Shown: in pieces, positions 49,037-59,483 of the stretch
How positions within the stretch are numbered: position 1 is the first letter of the stretch
How the letters are laid out: the number at the start of each line of letters is the position of its first letter
NCBI RefSeq assembly: GCF_900111735.1
Contig: NZ_FOHW01000015.1
Location: 62,001 to 126,000, forward strand
Length of the DNA: 64,000 nucleotides
Reading direction: 5' to 3'
DNA from: Pseudomonas graminis
GTDB lineage: Bacteria; Pseudomonadota; Gammaproteobacteria; Pseudomonadales; Pseudomonadaceae
Position numbers and translations under genes: made by a program
The notes under the pieces: model-generated
The model's database searches: none
What the model was told of the DNA's origin: nothing
What the model saw: the letters and a program-made list of their open reading frames with translations, nothing else

Positions 49037-49720
49037 ATGAAGCATGACCCGGACGACTGGATGCGCGGCGAGCCCTTGAGGGCTGACGAGCTCCGGCCCC
49101 GGAGTCGCGTCGTTGCCAGCTCGACGCTGTACCGCAATGTTTTCCTGCTGATGGTCATACTTGCCGGCTGCGCTTACTTCTTCCTGCATGAGCGCCGTCC
49201 CGAACAGACTGCGCCTCCGGTCCCCCGCGATCTTGAGGTCAGGCAAACACCTGCCGAACCGTCCCGCACCACCCCGCAAGCGCGGGCTGCCATCCCGCAG
49301 CCCCTGGCGGACTGCATCAAGGACGGCAACGTCATTGACGAGTCCGTCGTGCGTTGCCGCTTCGGCCAACACCCGGAACCCCGCGATGACCCGCAAGCTC
49401 AGGGCATGGTTTCTGCGGCGTACCTGGCACAGTTCAAAGCGGGGCAACAGCGGGTCGCCAGACAGCACCAGCAGTTCAGCGAAACCAGGCTTGTCCAGCA
49501 GTGGGACGGCAAAGCCTGGTACACCGCGCAATGGCTGGTTGTGGATAATCAGATCGACAGCACCAGCGTCTGCGCAAACCTGCGGCGCGGCTCGATCGAG
49601 TTCCGGGAGTGCCGCAAAGGCGCGAAAATCTGGTTCCGGGATGAGTGCCGCAAAGGCGGCGATGACGCTTCCCATCAGCGCTATTGCAGCGCAGCGAGCG
49701 GCTTCAACCCGATGGGCTAG
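49037..49720 (+). CDS. Membrane-anchored periplasmic protein, paralogue 2 of tandem pair
   Basis: A 227-residue protein with an N-terminal TM (NVFLLMVILAGCAYFFLHE, about 34-52), a Pro-rich linker, and the same cysteine-bearing domain as its neighbour: DCIKDGNVIDESVVRCRFGQ, QGMVSAAYLAQFK, TSVCANL and FRECRKGAKIWFRDEC. It lies 33 bp downstream of paralogue 1 and clearly arose by tandem duplication. Function unknown. Confidence 0.75.
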   Translation: MKHDPDDWMRGEPLRADELRPRSRVVASSTLYRNVFLLMVILAGCAYFFLHERRPEQTAPPVPRDLEVRQTPAEPSRTTPQARAAIPQPLADCIKDGNVIDESVVRCRFGQHPEPRDDPQAQGMVSAAYLAQFKAGQQRVARQHQQFSETRLVQQWDGKAWYTAQWLVVDNQIDSTSVCANLRRGSIEFRECRKGAKIWFRDECRKGGDDASHQRYCSAASGFNPMG

Positions 49721-49816
49721 CAACTTTTTACGCGACGTTGCGATCCTCCCTCCGAATTCATGGTCATACCTTTCGCCAAGCAGAGGCTTTCACGCCGATC
49801 ACTTCAGGAAGACCCC

Positions 49817-50536
49817 ATGATTCACACCCGTTACCTCCCGTTCTTGCTCGCTGCCACGATTGCCACCCTTGCGGGGTGCGGCGACAACGACGCCGACAAA
49901 CCCGCTCCGGCCACTGCCGACGCGCGTGGCTTGTCGAAGTCAATGACGGTGGACGTGAGCGGCGCTCTCAATCTGCACTACCAGGCGACCGGGGATCAGG
50001 TAGCCGTTGGCTTCCTGCCCGGCAAATTGCCCGGCTCCAACTGGCTGACACTGAGCGCGGACCAGGAAGCCGAAGGCGACCGTAATGAGGTGAGCATCGG
50101 GCCGATCCTCGGGTTCTCTTTCGACAACCCTGATCAGGAGAAGAAAGCGATCATGTTTCAGGGTGGCCGCGTCGAAGTTGCCCACGATGAAAACAGCGCA
50201 TCCTACGACACCGGTTCGTACTATCAGTATTTCGATGCGGACAAAGGCGGCAACAATAGCAACGTTCAGCTCGTCTTCAGCAAGATCGAGAAACTCACCT
50301 CTCCCAATAAACTGCTCGACCGCTACCGGTTGATTGGTACGTTTCAGTTCAACGCGGCGCTGTCCCCTGAACAGCCCACCGACGAATGCACACGGGAAGC
50401 CGCTGCGTACGCGGCCGAGCACGGCGAACGCCATCCGGGGTTCGACGCGAAGCTGTGTAATGCGAAGAGCGTTGTGGCTAAGGGCAGCTTCGACATCACC
50501 CAGGACTTTCCGGTGACGACGAAGGCTGACGGCTAG
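49817..50536 (+). CDS. Predicted lipoprotein
   Basis: A 239-residue protein with a lipoprotein signal: MIHTRYLPFLLAATIATLAG followed by Cys (lipobox LAGC, about 18-21), then a DNDADKP acidic linker that may favour inner-membrane retention. The rest is beta-rich (MTVDVSGALNLHYQATGDQV, IMFQGGRVEVAHDENSASYD). No family recognised. Same direction as the paralogue pair, 96 bp downstream. Confidence 0.75.
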   Translation: MIHTRYLPFLLAATIATLAGCGDNDADKPAPATADARGLSKSMTVDVSGALNLHYQATGDQVAVGFLPGKLPGSNWLTLSADQEAEGDRNEVSIGPILGFSFDNPDQEKKAIMFQGGRVEVAHDENSASYDTGSYYQYFDADKGGNNSNVQLVFSKIEKLTSPNKLLDRYRLIGTFQFNAALSPEQPTDECTREAAAYAAEHGERHPGFDAKLCNAKSVVAKGSFDITQDFPVTTKADG

Positions 50537-50550
50537 CTATCGAGCAGGTA

Positions 50551-50584
50551 TAAAAAAACCGCCCCGAAGGGCGGTTTCTTTTTA
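50551..50584. terminator. Bidirectional terminator
   Basis: The stem AAACCGCCC (50556-50564) pairs with GGGCGGTTT (50569-50577), loop CGAA, with A-run on the left and T-run on the right. It serves both the lipoprotein gene and the convergent pckA. Confidence 0.9.
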
Positions 50585-50597
50585 GCAGGTTCCGATT

Positions 50598-52139
50598 TTA
50601 CAGCTTCGGACCCGCTGCCTTGATCGCATCGCTCACTTCGAATTTCTTGAAGTTCTCGATGAACAGGCCGGCCAGTGCTTTGGCTGCTTCGTCGTACGCG
50701 GCTTTATCAGCCCAGGTGTTGCGCGGGTTGAGCAGGCCGGTTTCGACGCCTGGCACGGAGGTCGGGACGTCCAGGTTGACGGTGTCGAGGTGCTCGGTTG
50801 CTGCACCGATCAACGCGCCGCTCTGAATGGCCGCGATAACGCCGCGGGTAGTCGGAATGTTGAAGCGTTTGCCGACACCGTAGCCGCCGCCGGTCCAGCC
50901 GGTGTTGACCAGGTAGACCTTGGAGCCGAAACCGCGGATGCGCTTGATCAGCAGCTCTGCGTATTCGCCCGCCGGACGCGGGAAGAACGGTGCGCCGAAG
51001 CAGGTAGAGAACGTCGACTTGATGCCGGCGCCAGAACCCATTTCAGTGGAGCCAACCAGTGCGGTGTAACCCGACAGGAAGTGGTAGGCCGCTTGTTCTT
51101 CGCTGAGGATCGACACCGGTGGCAGCACGCCGGTCAGGTCGCAGGTCAGGAAGATCACCGCGTTTGGCTCGCCGCCCAGGTTCTTCTCGGAACGCTTTTC
51201 AACGTGTTCGAGCGGGTAAGCGGCGCGGCTGTTCTGGGTCAGGCTGCTGTCGGCGTAGTCGGCATGACCGGCTGCGTCCAGCACCACGTTTTCCAGCACG
51301 GCGCCGTGCTTGATGGCCTTCCAGATGACCGGCTCGTTCTTCTCGGAGAGGTCGATGCACTTGGCATAGCAACCGCCCTCTATGTTGAAGACAACGCCTT
51401 CGCCCCAGCCGTGCTCGTCGTCACCGATCAGGTAACGGGTCTCGTCGGCGGACAGCGTGGTTTTGCCGGTACCGGACAGACCGAAGAACAGCGTTACGTC
51501 GCCGTCTTCACCGATGTTGGCCGCGCAGTGCATTGGCAGCACATCGGAAGCCGGCAGCAGGAAGTTCTGCACCGAGAACATGGCTTTCTTCATTTCACCG
51601 GCGTAACGCATACCGGCAATGAGGACCTTCTTCTGGGCGAAGTTGATGATGACGCAACCGTCGGAGTTGGTGCCGTCACGCTCAGGCACGCACTCGAAGT
51701 TAGCGACGTTGAGCACTTGCCACTCTTCACGACCGGCCGGGTTGTACTGGGCCGGATTGATGAACAGGCAGCGACCGAACAGGTTCTGCCAGGCCGTCTG
51801 CGTGGTCATCTTGACCGCAAGGTAGTGATCTTCGGCTGCGCCTACGTGCACGTGGGAAACGAAGTGTTCCTGAGCGTTGTTGAACGCCTCGACACGCGCC
51901 CACAGGGCGTCGAACTTGTCCGCCGGGAACTTGCGGTTGATCGGACCCCAGGCGATCGCGGCCTGAGTGGAGGGTTCGTCTACGATGAAGCGGTCGACAG
52001 GCGAGCGGCCTGTACGGTGGCCTGTTTCCACGACGAGTGCGCCGGTATCGGACAGCACGCCTTCTTCGCGTTTGAGGGCTTCTTTAACCAGATCGTCGAC
52101 ACTGAGATCGGTGTGAACGGCGTTATTGGCTTGCGTCAT
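50598..52139 (-). CDS. pckA: Phosphoenolpyruvate carboxykinase (ATP)
   Basis: A 513-residue cytosolic gluconeogenic enzyme converting oxaloacetate + ATP to PEP + CO2 + ADP. The kinase P-loop is [16 protein letters not shown]; the metal/substrate motifs are [15 protein letters not shown] and [16 protein letters not shown], and [13 protein letters not shown] is characteristic. The start at 52139 ([16 protein letters not shown]) agrees with Pseudomonas PckA. Monocistronic with a bidirectional terminator. Confidence 0.97.
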   Translation of the reverse strand: MTQANNAVHTDLSVDDLVKEALKREEGVLSDTGALVVETGHRTGRSPVDRFIVDEPSTQAAIAWGPINRKFPADKFDALWARVEAFNNAQEHFVSHVHVGAAEDHYLAVKMTTQTAWQNLFGRCLFINPAQYNPAGREEWQVLNVANFECVPERDGTNSDGCVIINFAQKKVLIAGMRYAGEMKKAMFSVQNFLLPASDVLPMHCAANIGEDGDVTLFFGLSGTGKTTLSADETRYLIGDDEHGWGEGVVFNIEGGCYAKCIDLSEKNEPVIWKAIKHGAVLENVVLDAAGHADYADSSLTQNSRAAYPLEHVEKRSEKNLGGEPNAVIFLTCDLTGVLPPVSILSEEQAAYHFLSGYTALVGSTEMGSGAGIKSTFSTCFGAPFFPRPAGEYAELLIKRIRGFGSKVYLVNTGWTGGGYGVGKRFNIPTTRGVIAAIQSGALIGAATEHLDTVNLDVPTSVPGVETGLLNPRNTWADKAAYDEAAKALAGLFIENFKKFEVSDAIKAAGPKL

Positions 52140-52330
52140 GAGATTCCCCGTCGGCTCGATGGCCGAGTGCTCCAAACGTTTTGTAGTAGAAAAACCAACA
52201 CTACTACAGCTAAAAAGTGGCCGGATTATGCCAGAAAAGCCCAAAAAAGGTAGGGCCCTCCTGTCAGAACTACATGAAGAAGAGTCAAGCGGGCCGGGCG
52301 GAAAGCTTTCAGCGCAGGACCCGCACTACA

Positions 52331-53233
52331 TTAATGGCGGGTATCGGAGGGAGTATCTACCCCCCCCCCTGCAAACAGCTGCGCTACATCTGTTGCATCG
52401 AACAGATAGCGCTGATTGCAGAACTGGCAGTCGATCTCAACCGCACCGTGATGCTCGATCACCAACTGCTGTGCATCTTCCAGACCAAGACTGACCAACG
52501 CATTGCCAGAACGTTCGCGCGAGCAGCTGCAGCGGAACACCAGAGGCTGGACGTCGAACATCCGCACGACGTCTTCGTGGAACAGCCGTTTCAACACGGT
52601 TTCGTTGGTCAGGCTGAGCAATTCTTCGGCGGTCAGGGTGTCAACCAGCACATTGACGTGCTGCCAGCTGGCTTCACGCTCATCCTGATCTTTCAGCTTC
52701 TCAGCCGGCAGTTGTTGCAGCAGCAGCCCACGTGCGCGTTTGCCGTCGGCCTTGATCCAGAAACGCGTCGGCAATTGCTCCGACATCACAAAGTATTCGG
52801 ACAGGCAGGCCGACAGGTCGACGCCGTCCAGGCCCACGATGCCCTGATAGCGTTTGCCCTGACGCGGGTCGATGGTCATGGTCAGGTCGCCATTGGGCAT
52901 CAGGTCGAGCAGCGTGGCGTCCGGTGTGACCAGGGTTTCGTCGTAGCGCGCAATGCCGCGCAGTTCACGCTCGCTGGAGCACTCGACCATCAGCAGCGAC
53001 ACCGGACCAAGCGAACGGGCCTGCAAAACCAGGAGACCGTCGAACTTCAGCGTGCCCACCAGCAGCGCAGCGGCGGCGAGCATTTCGCCGAGCAACTGGG
53101 CGACGGGCTCGGGATACGGGTGCTTGGCAAGGACCTCGGCGTAGCTGCGCTCAAGGGCGACGAGCTCGCCGCGCACGTCGCTCTCGTCGAAAATGAAGCG
53201 CTGGGTGTAATCGGTATCCGCAAAATCTGACAT
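52331..53233 (-). CDS. hslO: Hsp33 redox-regulated chaperone
   Basis: A 300-residue holdase activated by oxidation. The C-terminal zinc switch is CxC ([13 protein letters not shown]) and CxxC (DCQFCNQRY), all four cysteines present. The N-terminal fold contains [20 protein letters not shown] and [19 protein letters not shown]. The start at 53233 gives the normal length; the TTG at 53260 is rejected. Located upstream of pckA on the same strand, 191 bp apart. Confidence 0.95.
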   Translation of the reverse strand: MSDFADTDYTQRFIFDESDVRGELVALERSYAEVLAKHPYPEPVAQLLGEMLAAAALLVGTLKFDGLLVLQARSLGPVSLLMVECSSERELRGIARYDETLVTPDATLLDLMPNGDLTMTIDPRQGKRYQGIVGLDGVDLSACLSEYFVMSEQLPTRFWIKADGKRARGLLLQQLPAEKLKDQDEREASWQHVNVLVDTLTAEELLSLTNETVLKRLFHEDVVRMFDVQPLVFRCSCSRERSGNALVSLGLEDAQQLVIEHHGAVEIDCQFCNQRYLFDATDVAQLFAGGGVDTPSDTRH

Positions 53234-53331
53234 AAGAGAAGGTATCTGAATGGATGACAAAATGATGACAAGCGCCTATAAAGCGCGGTTTCGCACCGCT
53301 TGGTGCACTGTCATGCCGATGGGGGCATTTT

Positions 53332-54141
53332 ATGGACTATCCCGCATTGTTCCAACCCAACTGGAACGCCAAAAAATTCCTGCTGTGTAATCTGGTGGCG
53401 CTGGCACTGCTACTGCTGTGGGTCTGGCCCACGGGACACGCGGCTTTCACTCACTTCGACGAAGGCCTGTTCCACCTGCTGAACCGCCCGCTTGAGCAAA
53501 ACAAAGCGTGGCTGTGGACCTGGACAGTCGCCAGCATGCGACCCTTCGATATCGTCGTTGGCCTGATTCTGCTCACGCTGCTTATAAAGGGCGAGTGGGT
53601 GTTCAAATCCTTGCAAACCCGTGCCGCACTGATCGGCTTTGTGCTGACGCTGATCCTGCTGCTGATCATCCGCACGGTGTTTTCCAAGATCATCGACCAC
53701 AGCGCGCTGCAACATGACAGCGCGTCGGAGATGATCCCTGATGCCATCAAGCTCAGCGAAATATTCCCGGAGCTTGAAGACAAGTGGCAGCTCAAGGACC
53801 GTTCCAGCCAGAGCTTCCCGGGTGACCATGCCTCGGTGCTGCTGATCTGGGCGATGTTCATGAGCGTCTACAGCCGCACGGTCGGCCAGCGCGTGGTCAT
53901 CTGGGTGCTGGCGCTCCTGTTCATGATGCCGCGCCTGGTCGCCGGCGCCCACTGGGGTCAGGACGATTACATTGGCGGCGTGATGATCGCATTGCTCGCG
54001 CTGGGCTGGAGCTGCTACACCCCGTTTGTGGCCATCGCTACCGGGTTTGTGTTTCGCCTGACTGCACCGGTCTTCAACGTGATGGGCCGCCTGCCGCTGC
54101 TCAAATGCCTGAGCATCAACAGGCAGGGCTCTCATTTGTAA
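53332..54141 (+). CDS. PAP2-family membrane phosphatase
   Basis: A 269-residue inner-membrane protein with about six helices. The phosphatase motifs are K-x6-R-S-like LKDRSSQ, SFPGDHASV (PSGH equivalent, catalytic His) and RLVAGAHWGQDDYIGG (R-x5-H-x3-D, catalytic His/Asp). It acts on lipid phosphates such as undecaprenyl-PP, phosphatidate or lipid A. Divergent from hslO. Confidence 0.9.
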   Translation: MDYPALFQPNWNAKKFLLCNLVALALLLLWVWPTGHAAFTHFDEGLFHLLNRPLEQNKAWLWTWTVASMRPFDIVVGLILLTLLIKGEWVFKSLQTRAALIGFVLTLILLLIIRTVFSKIIDHSALQHDSASEMIPDAIKLSEIFPELEDKWQLKDRSSQSFPGDHASVLLIWAMFMSVYSRTVGQRVVIWVLALLFMMPRLVAGAHWGQDDYIGGVMIALLALGWSCYTPFVAIATGFVFRLTAPVFNVMGRLPLLKCLSINRQGSHL

Positions 54142-54206
54142 GCTGCCTGTCGCTACCGAGCCATCCGGGGTCGATGAATTCGCGATCCCGGAATGCTGCG
54201 AGACCG

Positions 54207-54608
54207 TCAGTCGTCACCCGAACGAAAATGAAACAATTGCCGGCGCTGCTTTTTGGTCGGCCTGCCGTCTGTGGTCACGCCCAGGCTTCCGGCCTTGCGC
54301 ATCTCGGCGGCTTGCTCTCGTTTGGCGAGGCTCTCCGGGGTTTCGCTGTACAGCAACTGAGCCTCGGGGGCGCCTCGGCGGATGATCGACAACGCTTGGA
54401 CCACCACAGTCCGCTCATCGAAGCCCGCTCTGATCTGGAACTCATCCCCTACGCGCGGCTCTTTTCCCGGCTTGCAACGCTCGCCCCGGCAACGAACCTT
54501 GCCGCTTTCAATGGCGGCTTTTGCCAGCGCACGCGTCTTGAAGAAGCGCGCCGCCCAAAGCCATTTGTCCAGACGGACTTTGTCGTCCTCGTCTGACTTC
54601 TGTGTCAT
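54207..54608 (-). CDS. hslR: Ribosome-associated heat shock protein Hsp15
   Basis: A 133-residue RNA-binding protein that rescues 50S subunits carrying stalled nascent chains. The S4 domain is RLDKWLWAARFFKTRALAKA (about 12-31) followed by IESGKVRCRGERCKPGKEP; the C-terminus is basic. Convergent with the PAP2 gene. Confidence 0.93.
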   Translation of the reverse strand: MTQKSDEDDKVRLDKWLWAARFFKTRALAKAAIESGKVRCRGERCKPGKEPRVGDEFQIRAGFDERTVVVQALSIIRRGAPEAQLLYSETPESLAKREQAAEMRKAGSLGVTTDGRPTKKQRRQLFHFRSGDD

Positions 54609-54726
54609 CTGAATTCCTCAATCGTGCAATGGTCAGAATCGTACTACGTCACGCCGGGGACGCAGTAACCGCCACCCTCGTTTACACTGCCCACCAAGAC
54701 TAAAGCGCCGGCTTCAGGAGAACGAC

Positions 54727-55500
54727 GTGACAGACTTCCCAACGTCATTGACTGGTGGGTGCCAGGGCTGCAGAGAAAGCTCCGCGCTGGATTTCGAATT
54801 TGAATTCGCCTATCAGCCTATCGTGGACGTCCGCGACCGTTCGGTATTCGCTCACGAGGCGTTGGTGCGTGGCGTCAACGGCGAGGGTGCCCCCTCTGTA
54901 CTGAACCGGGTTGACGACACCAACCGTTACCGTTTTGATCAATTGTGCCGAACCCGTGCGATTTCAACTGCCGCCCGGCTGGGAATGGATGAATGCCTGT
55001 CGATCAACTTCCTGCCCAACGCGGTGTATCGCCCAGAATTGTGCATTCGCAGCACCCTTGAAGCGGCTCGAACCCACAACTTTCCGCTGGACCGGCTGAT
55101 CTTCGAGACCGTTGAAACCGAGCACGTGTGCAGCAACAGCCACCTGACCAACATTCTTCGCGAATACCGCCAGTTTGGTTTCAAAACCGCAATCGACGAC
55201 TTCGGCGCCGGGCACTCGGGACTAACCCTGCTGGCTGACTTTCAGCCTGACTTGATCAAGCTCGACATGGCGCTGGTGCGCAACGTCCATCTGGATCCCG
55301 CTCGACAAGCCATCGTGCGCGCCATTGTCACAATGTGTACGGACCTGAACGTTACAGTGATCGCCGAAGGCATCGAAGACGCAGCCGAACGAGACTTCCT
55401 CGCCGAATGCGGCATTTACCTCATGCAAGGCTTTTGGTTCGCCAAGCCTGCATTCCAGGCGCTGGCGCACATCAATGCCGACGCCTGGCAGAACGTGTAA
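54727..55500 (+). CDS. rimA: EAL-domain c-di-GMP phosphodiesterase RimA
   Basis: A 257-residue single-domain enzyme hydrolysing cyclic di-GMP. The signature is HEALVRG (EAL), with metal/catalytic residues in LSINFLPNAV (N), IFETVE (E), TAIDDFGAGHSG (DD), LIKLDM (K) and VIAEGIED (E), so all catalytic positions are present. GTG 54727 has CAGGAG upstream. It is the first gene of rimA-rimB-rimK, the Pseudomonas module linking c-di-GMP to ribosomal protein S6 glutamylation. Confidence 0.92.
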   Translation: MTDFPTSLTGGCQGCRESSALDFEFEFAYQPIVDVRDRSVFAHEALVRGVNGEGAPSVLNRVDDTNRYRFDQLCRTRAISTAARLGMDECLSINFLPNAVYRPELCIRSTLEAARTHNFPLDRLIFETVETEHVCSNSHLTNILREYRQFGFKTAIDDFGAGHSGLTLLADFQPDLIKLDMALVRNVHLDPARQAIVRAIVTMCTDLNVTVIAEGIEDAAERDFLAECGIYLMQGFWFAKPAFQALAHINADAWQNV

Positions 55501-55515
55501 ACGAACGGAACCGCT

Positions 55516-55998
55516 TTGAAAACATTTGACCATCTGACAGTCATCGGCCTCCGTGAATGGGTGGCTTTGCCCCATCTGGGCGTGGCCGGGCTGCGCGCTA
55601 AAATCGACACGGGTGCCAGCACTTCCAGCCTGCACGCAACAGAAATAGAACCGTTCGAACGGGACGGCGAGAAATGGGTGCGCTTCAACGCGCACCTGGG
55701 GACGGTGGTGCAGCTGCGTCATCGTCGCTGCGAGGCTCAACTGGTGGCGATGAAAACCATCAAAAGCTCCAACGGCCACGCTCAGGTTCGCTACGTCATT
55801 CGCACGACGCTGGCGCTGGGGGATCGGGTCTGGCCGGTGGAGTTCACGCTGGCCTGCCGCAAGGCCATGCGCTACCGCTTGCTGCTGGGTTCCAAAGCCC
55901 TGATTGACGGCCAATTGGTGGTCAATCCGGGTGTTACATATATTCAGGACAAGCCGGTGTTCCCGGCTTCAAATCTCTCTGCCACAGGTGCTGCATGA
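55516..55998 (+). CDS. rimB: Retropepsin-like/ATP-dependent zinc protease RimB
   Basis: A 160-residue member of the DUF785/RimB family. The aspartic-protease-like motif [14 protein letters not shown] is at about 32-45; later [20 protein letters not shown] and [16 protein letters not shown] are conserved strands. The start appears to be TTG 55516, 16 bp after rimA; no ATG gives the family N-terminus ([12 protein letters not shown]). It overlaps rimK by 4 bp. Works with RimA and RimK on S6 modification. Confidence 0.88.
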   Translation: MKTFDHLTVIGLREWVALPHLGVAGLRAKIDTGASTSSLHATEIEPFERDGEKWVRFNAHLGTVVQLRHRRCEAQLVAMKTIKSSNGHAQVRYVIRTTLALGDRVWPVEFTLACRKAMRYRLLLGSKALIDGQLVVNPGVTYIQDKPVFPASNLSATGAA

Positions 55999-56900
55999 AG
56001 ATCGCTGTGCTTTCGCGAAACCCGCGTCTGTATTCAACACGTCGTCTGGTCGAAGCTGGAATCCAGCGCGGCCACGAGGTCGTGGTGGTCGATACCCTGC
56101 GCGCCTATATGAACATTGCCAGTCATAAGCCGCAGATCCACTACCGAGGAAAACCCCTGGAAGGTTTTGATGCGGTAATACCCCGCATCGGTGCCTCCGT
56201 GACCTTCTACGGCTGTGCCGTGCTGCGTCAGTTTGAAATGATGGGCGTGTTCCCGCTCAACGAATCCGTTGCCATCGCGCGCTCCCGCGACAAGCTGCGC
56301 TCGCTGCAGTTGTTGTCACGTCGAGGCATTGGCTTGCCCGTCACCGGCTTCGCCCACTCACCGGATGACATCCCTGACCTGATTCAGATGGTCAACGGCG
56401 CACCCCTGGTGATCAAGGTGCTCGAAGGGACGCAAGGTATCGGCGTGGTGCTGTGCGAAACCGCGACCGCGGCCGAGTCGGTGATCGAGGCCTTCATGGG
56501 GCTGAAGCAGGACATTATGGTGCAGGAGTACATCAAGGAGGCCGGTGGCGCCGATATCCGCTGCTTCGTGGTGGGTGACAAGGTCATTGCGTCGATGAAG
56601 CGTCAGGCGAAGCCCGGGGAATTCCGCTCCAACCTGCATCGCGGCGGCACCGCCAGCCTGATCAAGATCACCCCCGAAGAGCGCATGACGGCCATTCGCG
56701 CGGCCAAGGTCATGGGCCTGAGTGTCGCGGGCGTTGATATTCTGCGCTCCAACCACGGGCCGTTGGTGATGGAAGTGAACTCGTCGCCAGGTCTTGAAGG
56801 CATTGAAACCACAACCGGCAAGGATGTCGCGGGGATAATCATCGAGTACATCGAGAAAAACGGCGGGCCGCACATGACACGCACCAAGGGCAAGGGCTAA
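55995..56900 (+). CDS. rimK: Ribosomal protein S6--L-glutamate ligase
   Basis: A 301-residue ATP-grasp enzyme adding glutamates to the S6 C-terminus. Signatures are [40 protein letters not shown], the ATP-grasp segment [15 protein letters not shown] and [14 protein letters not shown] near the end. ATG 55995 overlaps the rimB stop. The final residues are TRTKGKG. Confidence 0.96.
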   Translation: MKIAVLSRNPRLYSTRRLVEAGIQRGHEVVVVDTLRAYMNIASHKPQIHYRGKPLEGFDAVIPRIGASVTFYGCAVLRQFEMMGVFPLNESVAIARSRDKLRSLQLLSRRGIGLPVTGFAHSPDDIPDLIQMVNGAPLVIKVLEGTQGIGVVLCETATAAESVIEAFMGLKQDIMVQEYIKEAGGADIRCFVVGDKVIASMKRQAKPGEFRSNLHRGGTASLIKITPEERMTAIRAAKVMGLSVAGVDILRSNHGPLVMEVNSSPGLEGIETTTGKDVAGIIIEYIEKNGGPHMTRTKGKG

Positions 56901-56981
56901 CGCCCAAGCCTGTTTTTGCACGGAGGCTTTGGTTGCGAGCGCGCCACACGCCCACGGCCTCCAGGCAGAATCACAAACGGA

Positions 56982-58295
56982 TCAATCGGCATCCCGCGGC
57001 AGCAATAACCCCAACGGCAGCCGAACTCTGGCCTCCAGCCCGCCTCCCGAACGATTACGCAACTCGACATTGCCACCGTGCATCGCGGCGATCCGCTTGA
57101 CGATCGCCAAACCAAGCCCTGTCCCCTTGCCGCTTCTGGCGCGGTCGCCACGGATGAAGGGGTTGAAAATGCCCTCCAGCTCCGACGGGTCGATCCCCAT
57201 ACCCCGATCCAGCACGCTCAGCACCACGTAGGGCGCACCGCTGTCGCCGGAAACGTAGGCTGCCACCTCAACCCCGTCGCCGGCATGGTGCATCGCATTG
57301 CCGATGAGATTATTGAGCAGCCGTTTCATGGAAACCCGCCGCAGCGGGAAAGGCGGAATGGACTCCAGGCACAGGCGGACCTGCTCTACCGGATTGTTGT
57401 AAGGCGCGACAACTTCGTGGACCAGCTCAACCAGATCGACTTCTTCGACTTCTTCATCACGCCCGTCCCGGATGAATGCCAGGAATTGATCGAGGATGGC
57501 ATCCATGTCTTCGATGTCGCGAACCATGCCCTCCATGAACTCGTTGTTGGTTGGCATCAGTTCAAGGGACAAACGCAGCCGGGTCAGAGGCGTCCGCAAA
57601 TCGTGAGACACCCCGGCCAGCATCAGTTCGCGCTCCTGCCCGGCCTGCTCCACGTCTTCGGCCATCTGGTTGAACGCGCGGTAGACCTCGGTTATCTCGC
57701 TGGGCGTATCGCCCACCGGCAACCGCACGCTGCGGCCCTGGCCTAACTGGCGGGCGGCAAAAACCAGCCGTTTCAGCGGCTGATTGAGCTGGCTGACGAA
57801 GATCCATGCCGACGCCGTAGAGAGCAATCCGATTGCCAGGAACCAGCCCAACACGCTCCAGATTTTCTGCCCTCGCAACGGATGCGGGTACAGCGGCACT
57901 TTCAGCCAGCCATCACCGAGACTCGGCGCCCTCACCCACAGCGCGGGGGGCGCGTGAACACGCAGTCGCACTTCGGTGTCGGCGCCCAGCTCATCCTGCA
58001 TCTGCCGTTGGTAGATTTCGGAGTATGGCCAGTGCTGCTCGCCTTCCGGTACACCACCGCCCACCACGCGGATCAGTCCGGCGGCGTCAGCGATGGTCTG
58101 CCGATCACTCTCATCGGCCGCCCAGTAAGCCCGCAAAGTGAGTGCAACGCCGTGGCTGTATTGGCGATCGACCAGAACATCCTCGTTCATCAGCAGGTAG
58201 ACGAGGGTCAGCGCCTTCGAAAACAGCACGACAATGAGCACCAGCCACAGGGTGCGAGAGAAAAAACTTTGCGGGAACCAGAGCGGTGTCTTCAT
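56982..58295 (-). CDS. envZ: EnvZ/AmgS-type sensor histidine kinase
   Basis: A 437-residue inner-membrane kinase. TM1 is at about 15-36, the periplasmic domain at about 37-147, and TM2 at about 148-168; HAMP follows (QLNQPLKRLVFAARQLGQGR). The H-box LAGVSHDLRTPLTRLRL places His231, then come NLIGNAMHHA, DRGMGIDPSE and GTGLGLAIVKRI. It pairs with ompR upstream on the same strand. In P. aeruginosa the orthologous pair is AmgRS, governing membrane-stress and aminoglycoside tolerance. Start 58295 fits the TM1 position. Confidence 0.93.
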   Translation of the reverse strand: MKTPLWFPQSFFSRTLWLVLIVVLFSKALTLVYLLMNEDVLVDRQYSHGVALTLRAYWAADESDRQTIADAAGLIRVVGGGVPEGEQHWPYSEIYQRQMQDELGADTEVRLRVHAPPALWVRAPSLGDGWLKVPLYPHPLRGQKIWSVLGWFLAIGLLSTASAWIFVSQLNQPLKRLVFAARQLGQGRSVRLPVGDTPSEITEVYRAFNQMAEDVEQAGQERELMLAGVSHDLRTPLTRLRLSLELMPTNNEFMEGMVRDIEDMDAILDQFLAFIRDGRDEEVEEVDLVELVHEVVAPYNNPVEQVRLCLESIPPFPLRRVSMKRLLNNLIGNAMHHAGDGVEVAAYVSGDSGAPYVVLSVLDRGMGIDPSELEGIFNPFIRGDRARSGKGTGLGLAIVKRIAAMHGGNVELRNRSGGGLEARVRLPLGLLLPRDAD

Positions 58296-58462
58296 AACAG
58301 CAGCTACACACTTTGCGGAAGCGAGCCGGGGCTCGCGAATTTGCGGAACACATGACACAGCAAAAACCAGTCACGCCAATGGCCGCTTTCGCGAACATCG
58401 AGGTGACTGGCTAACGTAGACGGGCGTGAGACAGGCCCGGCAGATTACCGTCGAACTTGCTG

Positions 58463-59203
58463 TTACTGCTTGTTGGCACCGTCTGGTACGAAAACATAAC
58501 CCACTCCCCAGACCGTCTGAATGTAACGCGGCTTGGCAGCGTCCACTTCAATCAGACGACGCAGACGGGAGATCTGGACGTCGATGGAGCGCTCCAGCGC
58601 GTCCCACTCACGGCCACGGGCAAGGTTCATCAGTTTGTCCCGCGTCAGCGGCTCACGGGCGTGCATGACCAGCGCTTTCAACACGGCGAATTCACCGGTA
58701 GTGAGCATATGCACTTCATCGCCACGCTTGAGCTCGCGGGTGGCGAGCGACAGCGCGTAATCGCCAAAGGTGACGGTTTCGTCTTCCGTGGCCGGCGCGC
58801 CAGGGACGGGTGCGGATTGACGACGCAGCACGGCGCGAACGCGGGCCATCAATTCGTCAGGGTTGAAAGGTTTTGCGAGGTAGTCATCAGCACCGAGCTC
58901 GAGGCCCTTGATGCGGCTGAGCTCGTCGCCCTTGGCGGTGAGCATGATGATGGGGACTTGATTGTTCGCGGCGCGCAGGCGGCGGCAGGCGGACAGGCCG
59001 TCTTCGCCCGGCAGCATCAGGTCAAGCACCACGAGGTGAAACACTTCGCGCGCCAGCAGCCGATCCATTTGCTCCACGTTGGGCACAGCCCGGGCGCGGT
59101 AGCCCTTGCTGTTGAAAAAGCGTTCTAGCAGGCTGCTCAAGCCCGGGTCATCGTCAACGATGAGGATTTTCTCGCCTTCAGCCGTTTGTGCAGTGCTGCT
59201 CAT
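58463..59203 (-). CDS. ompR: OmpR/AmgR-type response regulator
   Basis: A 246-residue regulator. The receiver domain has phospho-acceptor D61 (LVVLDLMLPGEDG), an acidic pocket at VDDDPG, and switch Lys in MLTAKGDE. The C-terminal winged helix reads LTTGEFAVLKALVMHAREPL, then RSIDVQISRLRRLIEVD. GGAG lies just upstream of ATG. Transcribed ahead of envZ with a 167-bp gap. Confidence 0.95.
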   Translation of the reverse strand: MSSTAQTAEGEKILIVDDDPGLSSLLERFFNSKGYRARAVPNVEQMDRLLAREVFHLVVLDLMLPGEDGLSACRRLRAANNQVPIIMLTAKGDELSRIKGLELGADDYLAKPFNPDELMARVRAVLRRQSAPVPGAPATEDETVTFGDYALSLATRELKRGDEVHMLTTGEFAVLKALVMHAREPLTRDKLMNLARGREWDALERSIDVQISRLRRLIEVDAAKPRYIQTVWGVGYVFVPDGANKQ

Positions 59204-59483
59204 TGGAAGCTCCTTTGATCTCGGCGCGCATTATGGCGTAGCTGCAGTTATGCGCACCGTGTGCATTGTTAGCAGATTTTTCCTGAATCCACATGGGTGC
59301 TCTCGTCGAGTCACCTGAGGGCAATTCACAGCATCTGCGCGGGCTGAAAGTAGCGTATCGACCGGGCAATCCCCTATTCAGGGCTCACTGGGTATAATGC
59401 GCCGCCTTCAAGGTCAGGCAACGCTCGTTCAAGGCGGTTCGCCAGCCGCTGATTTAATGCACACACATTTGCCAGGTGGTTTT

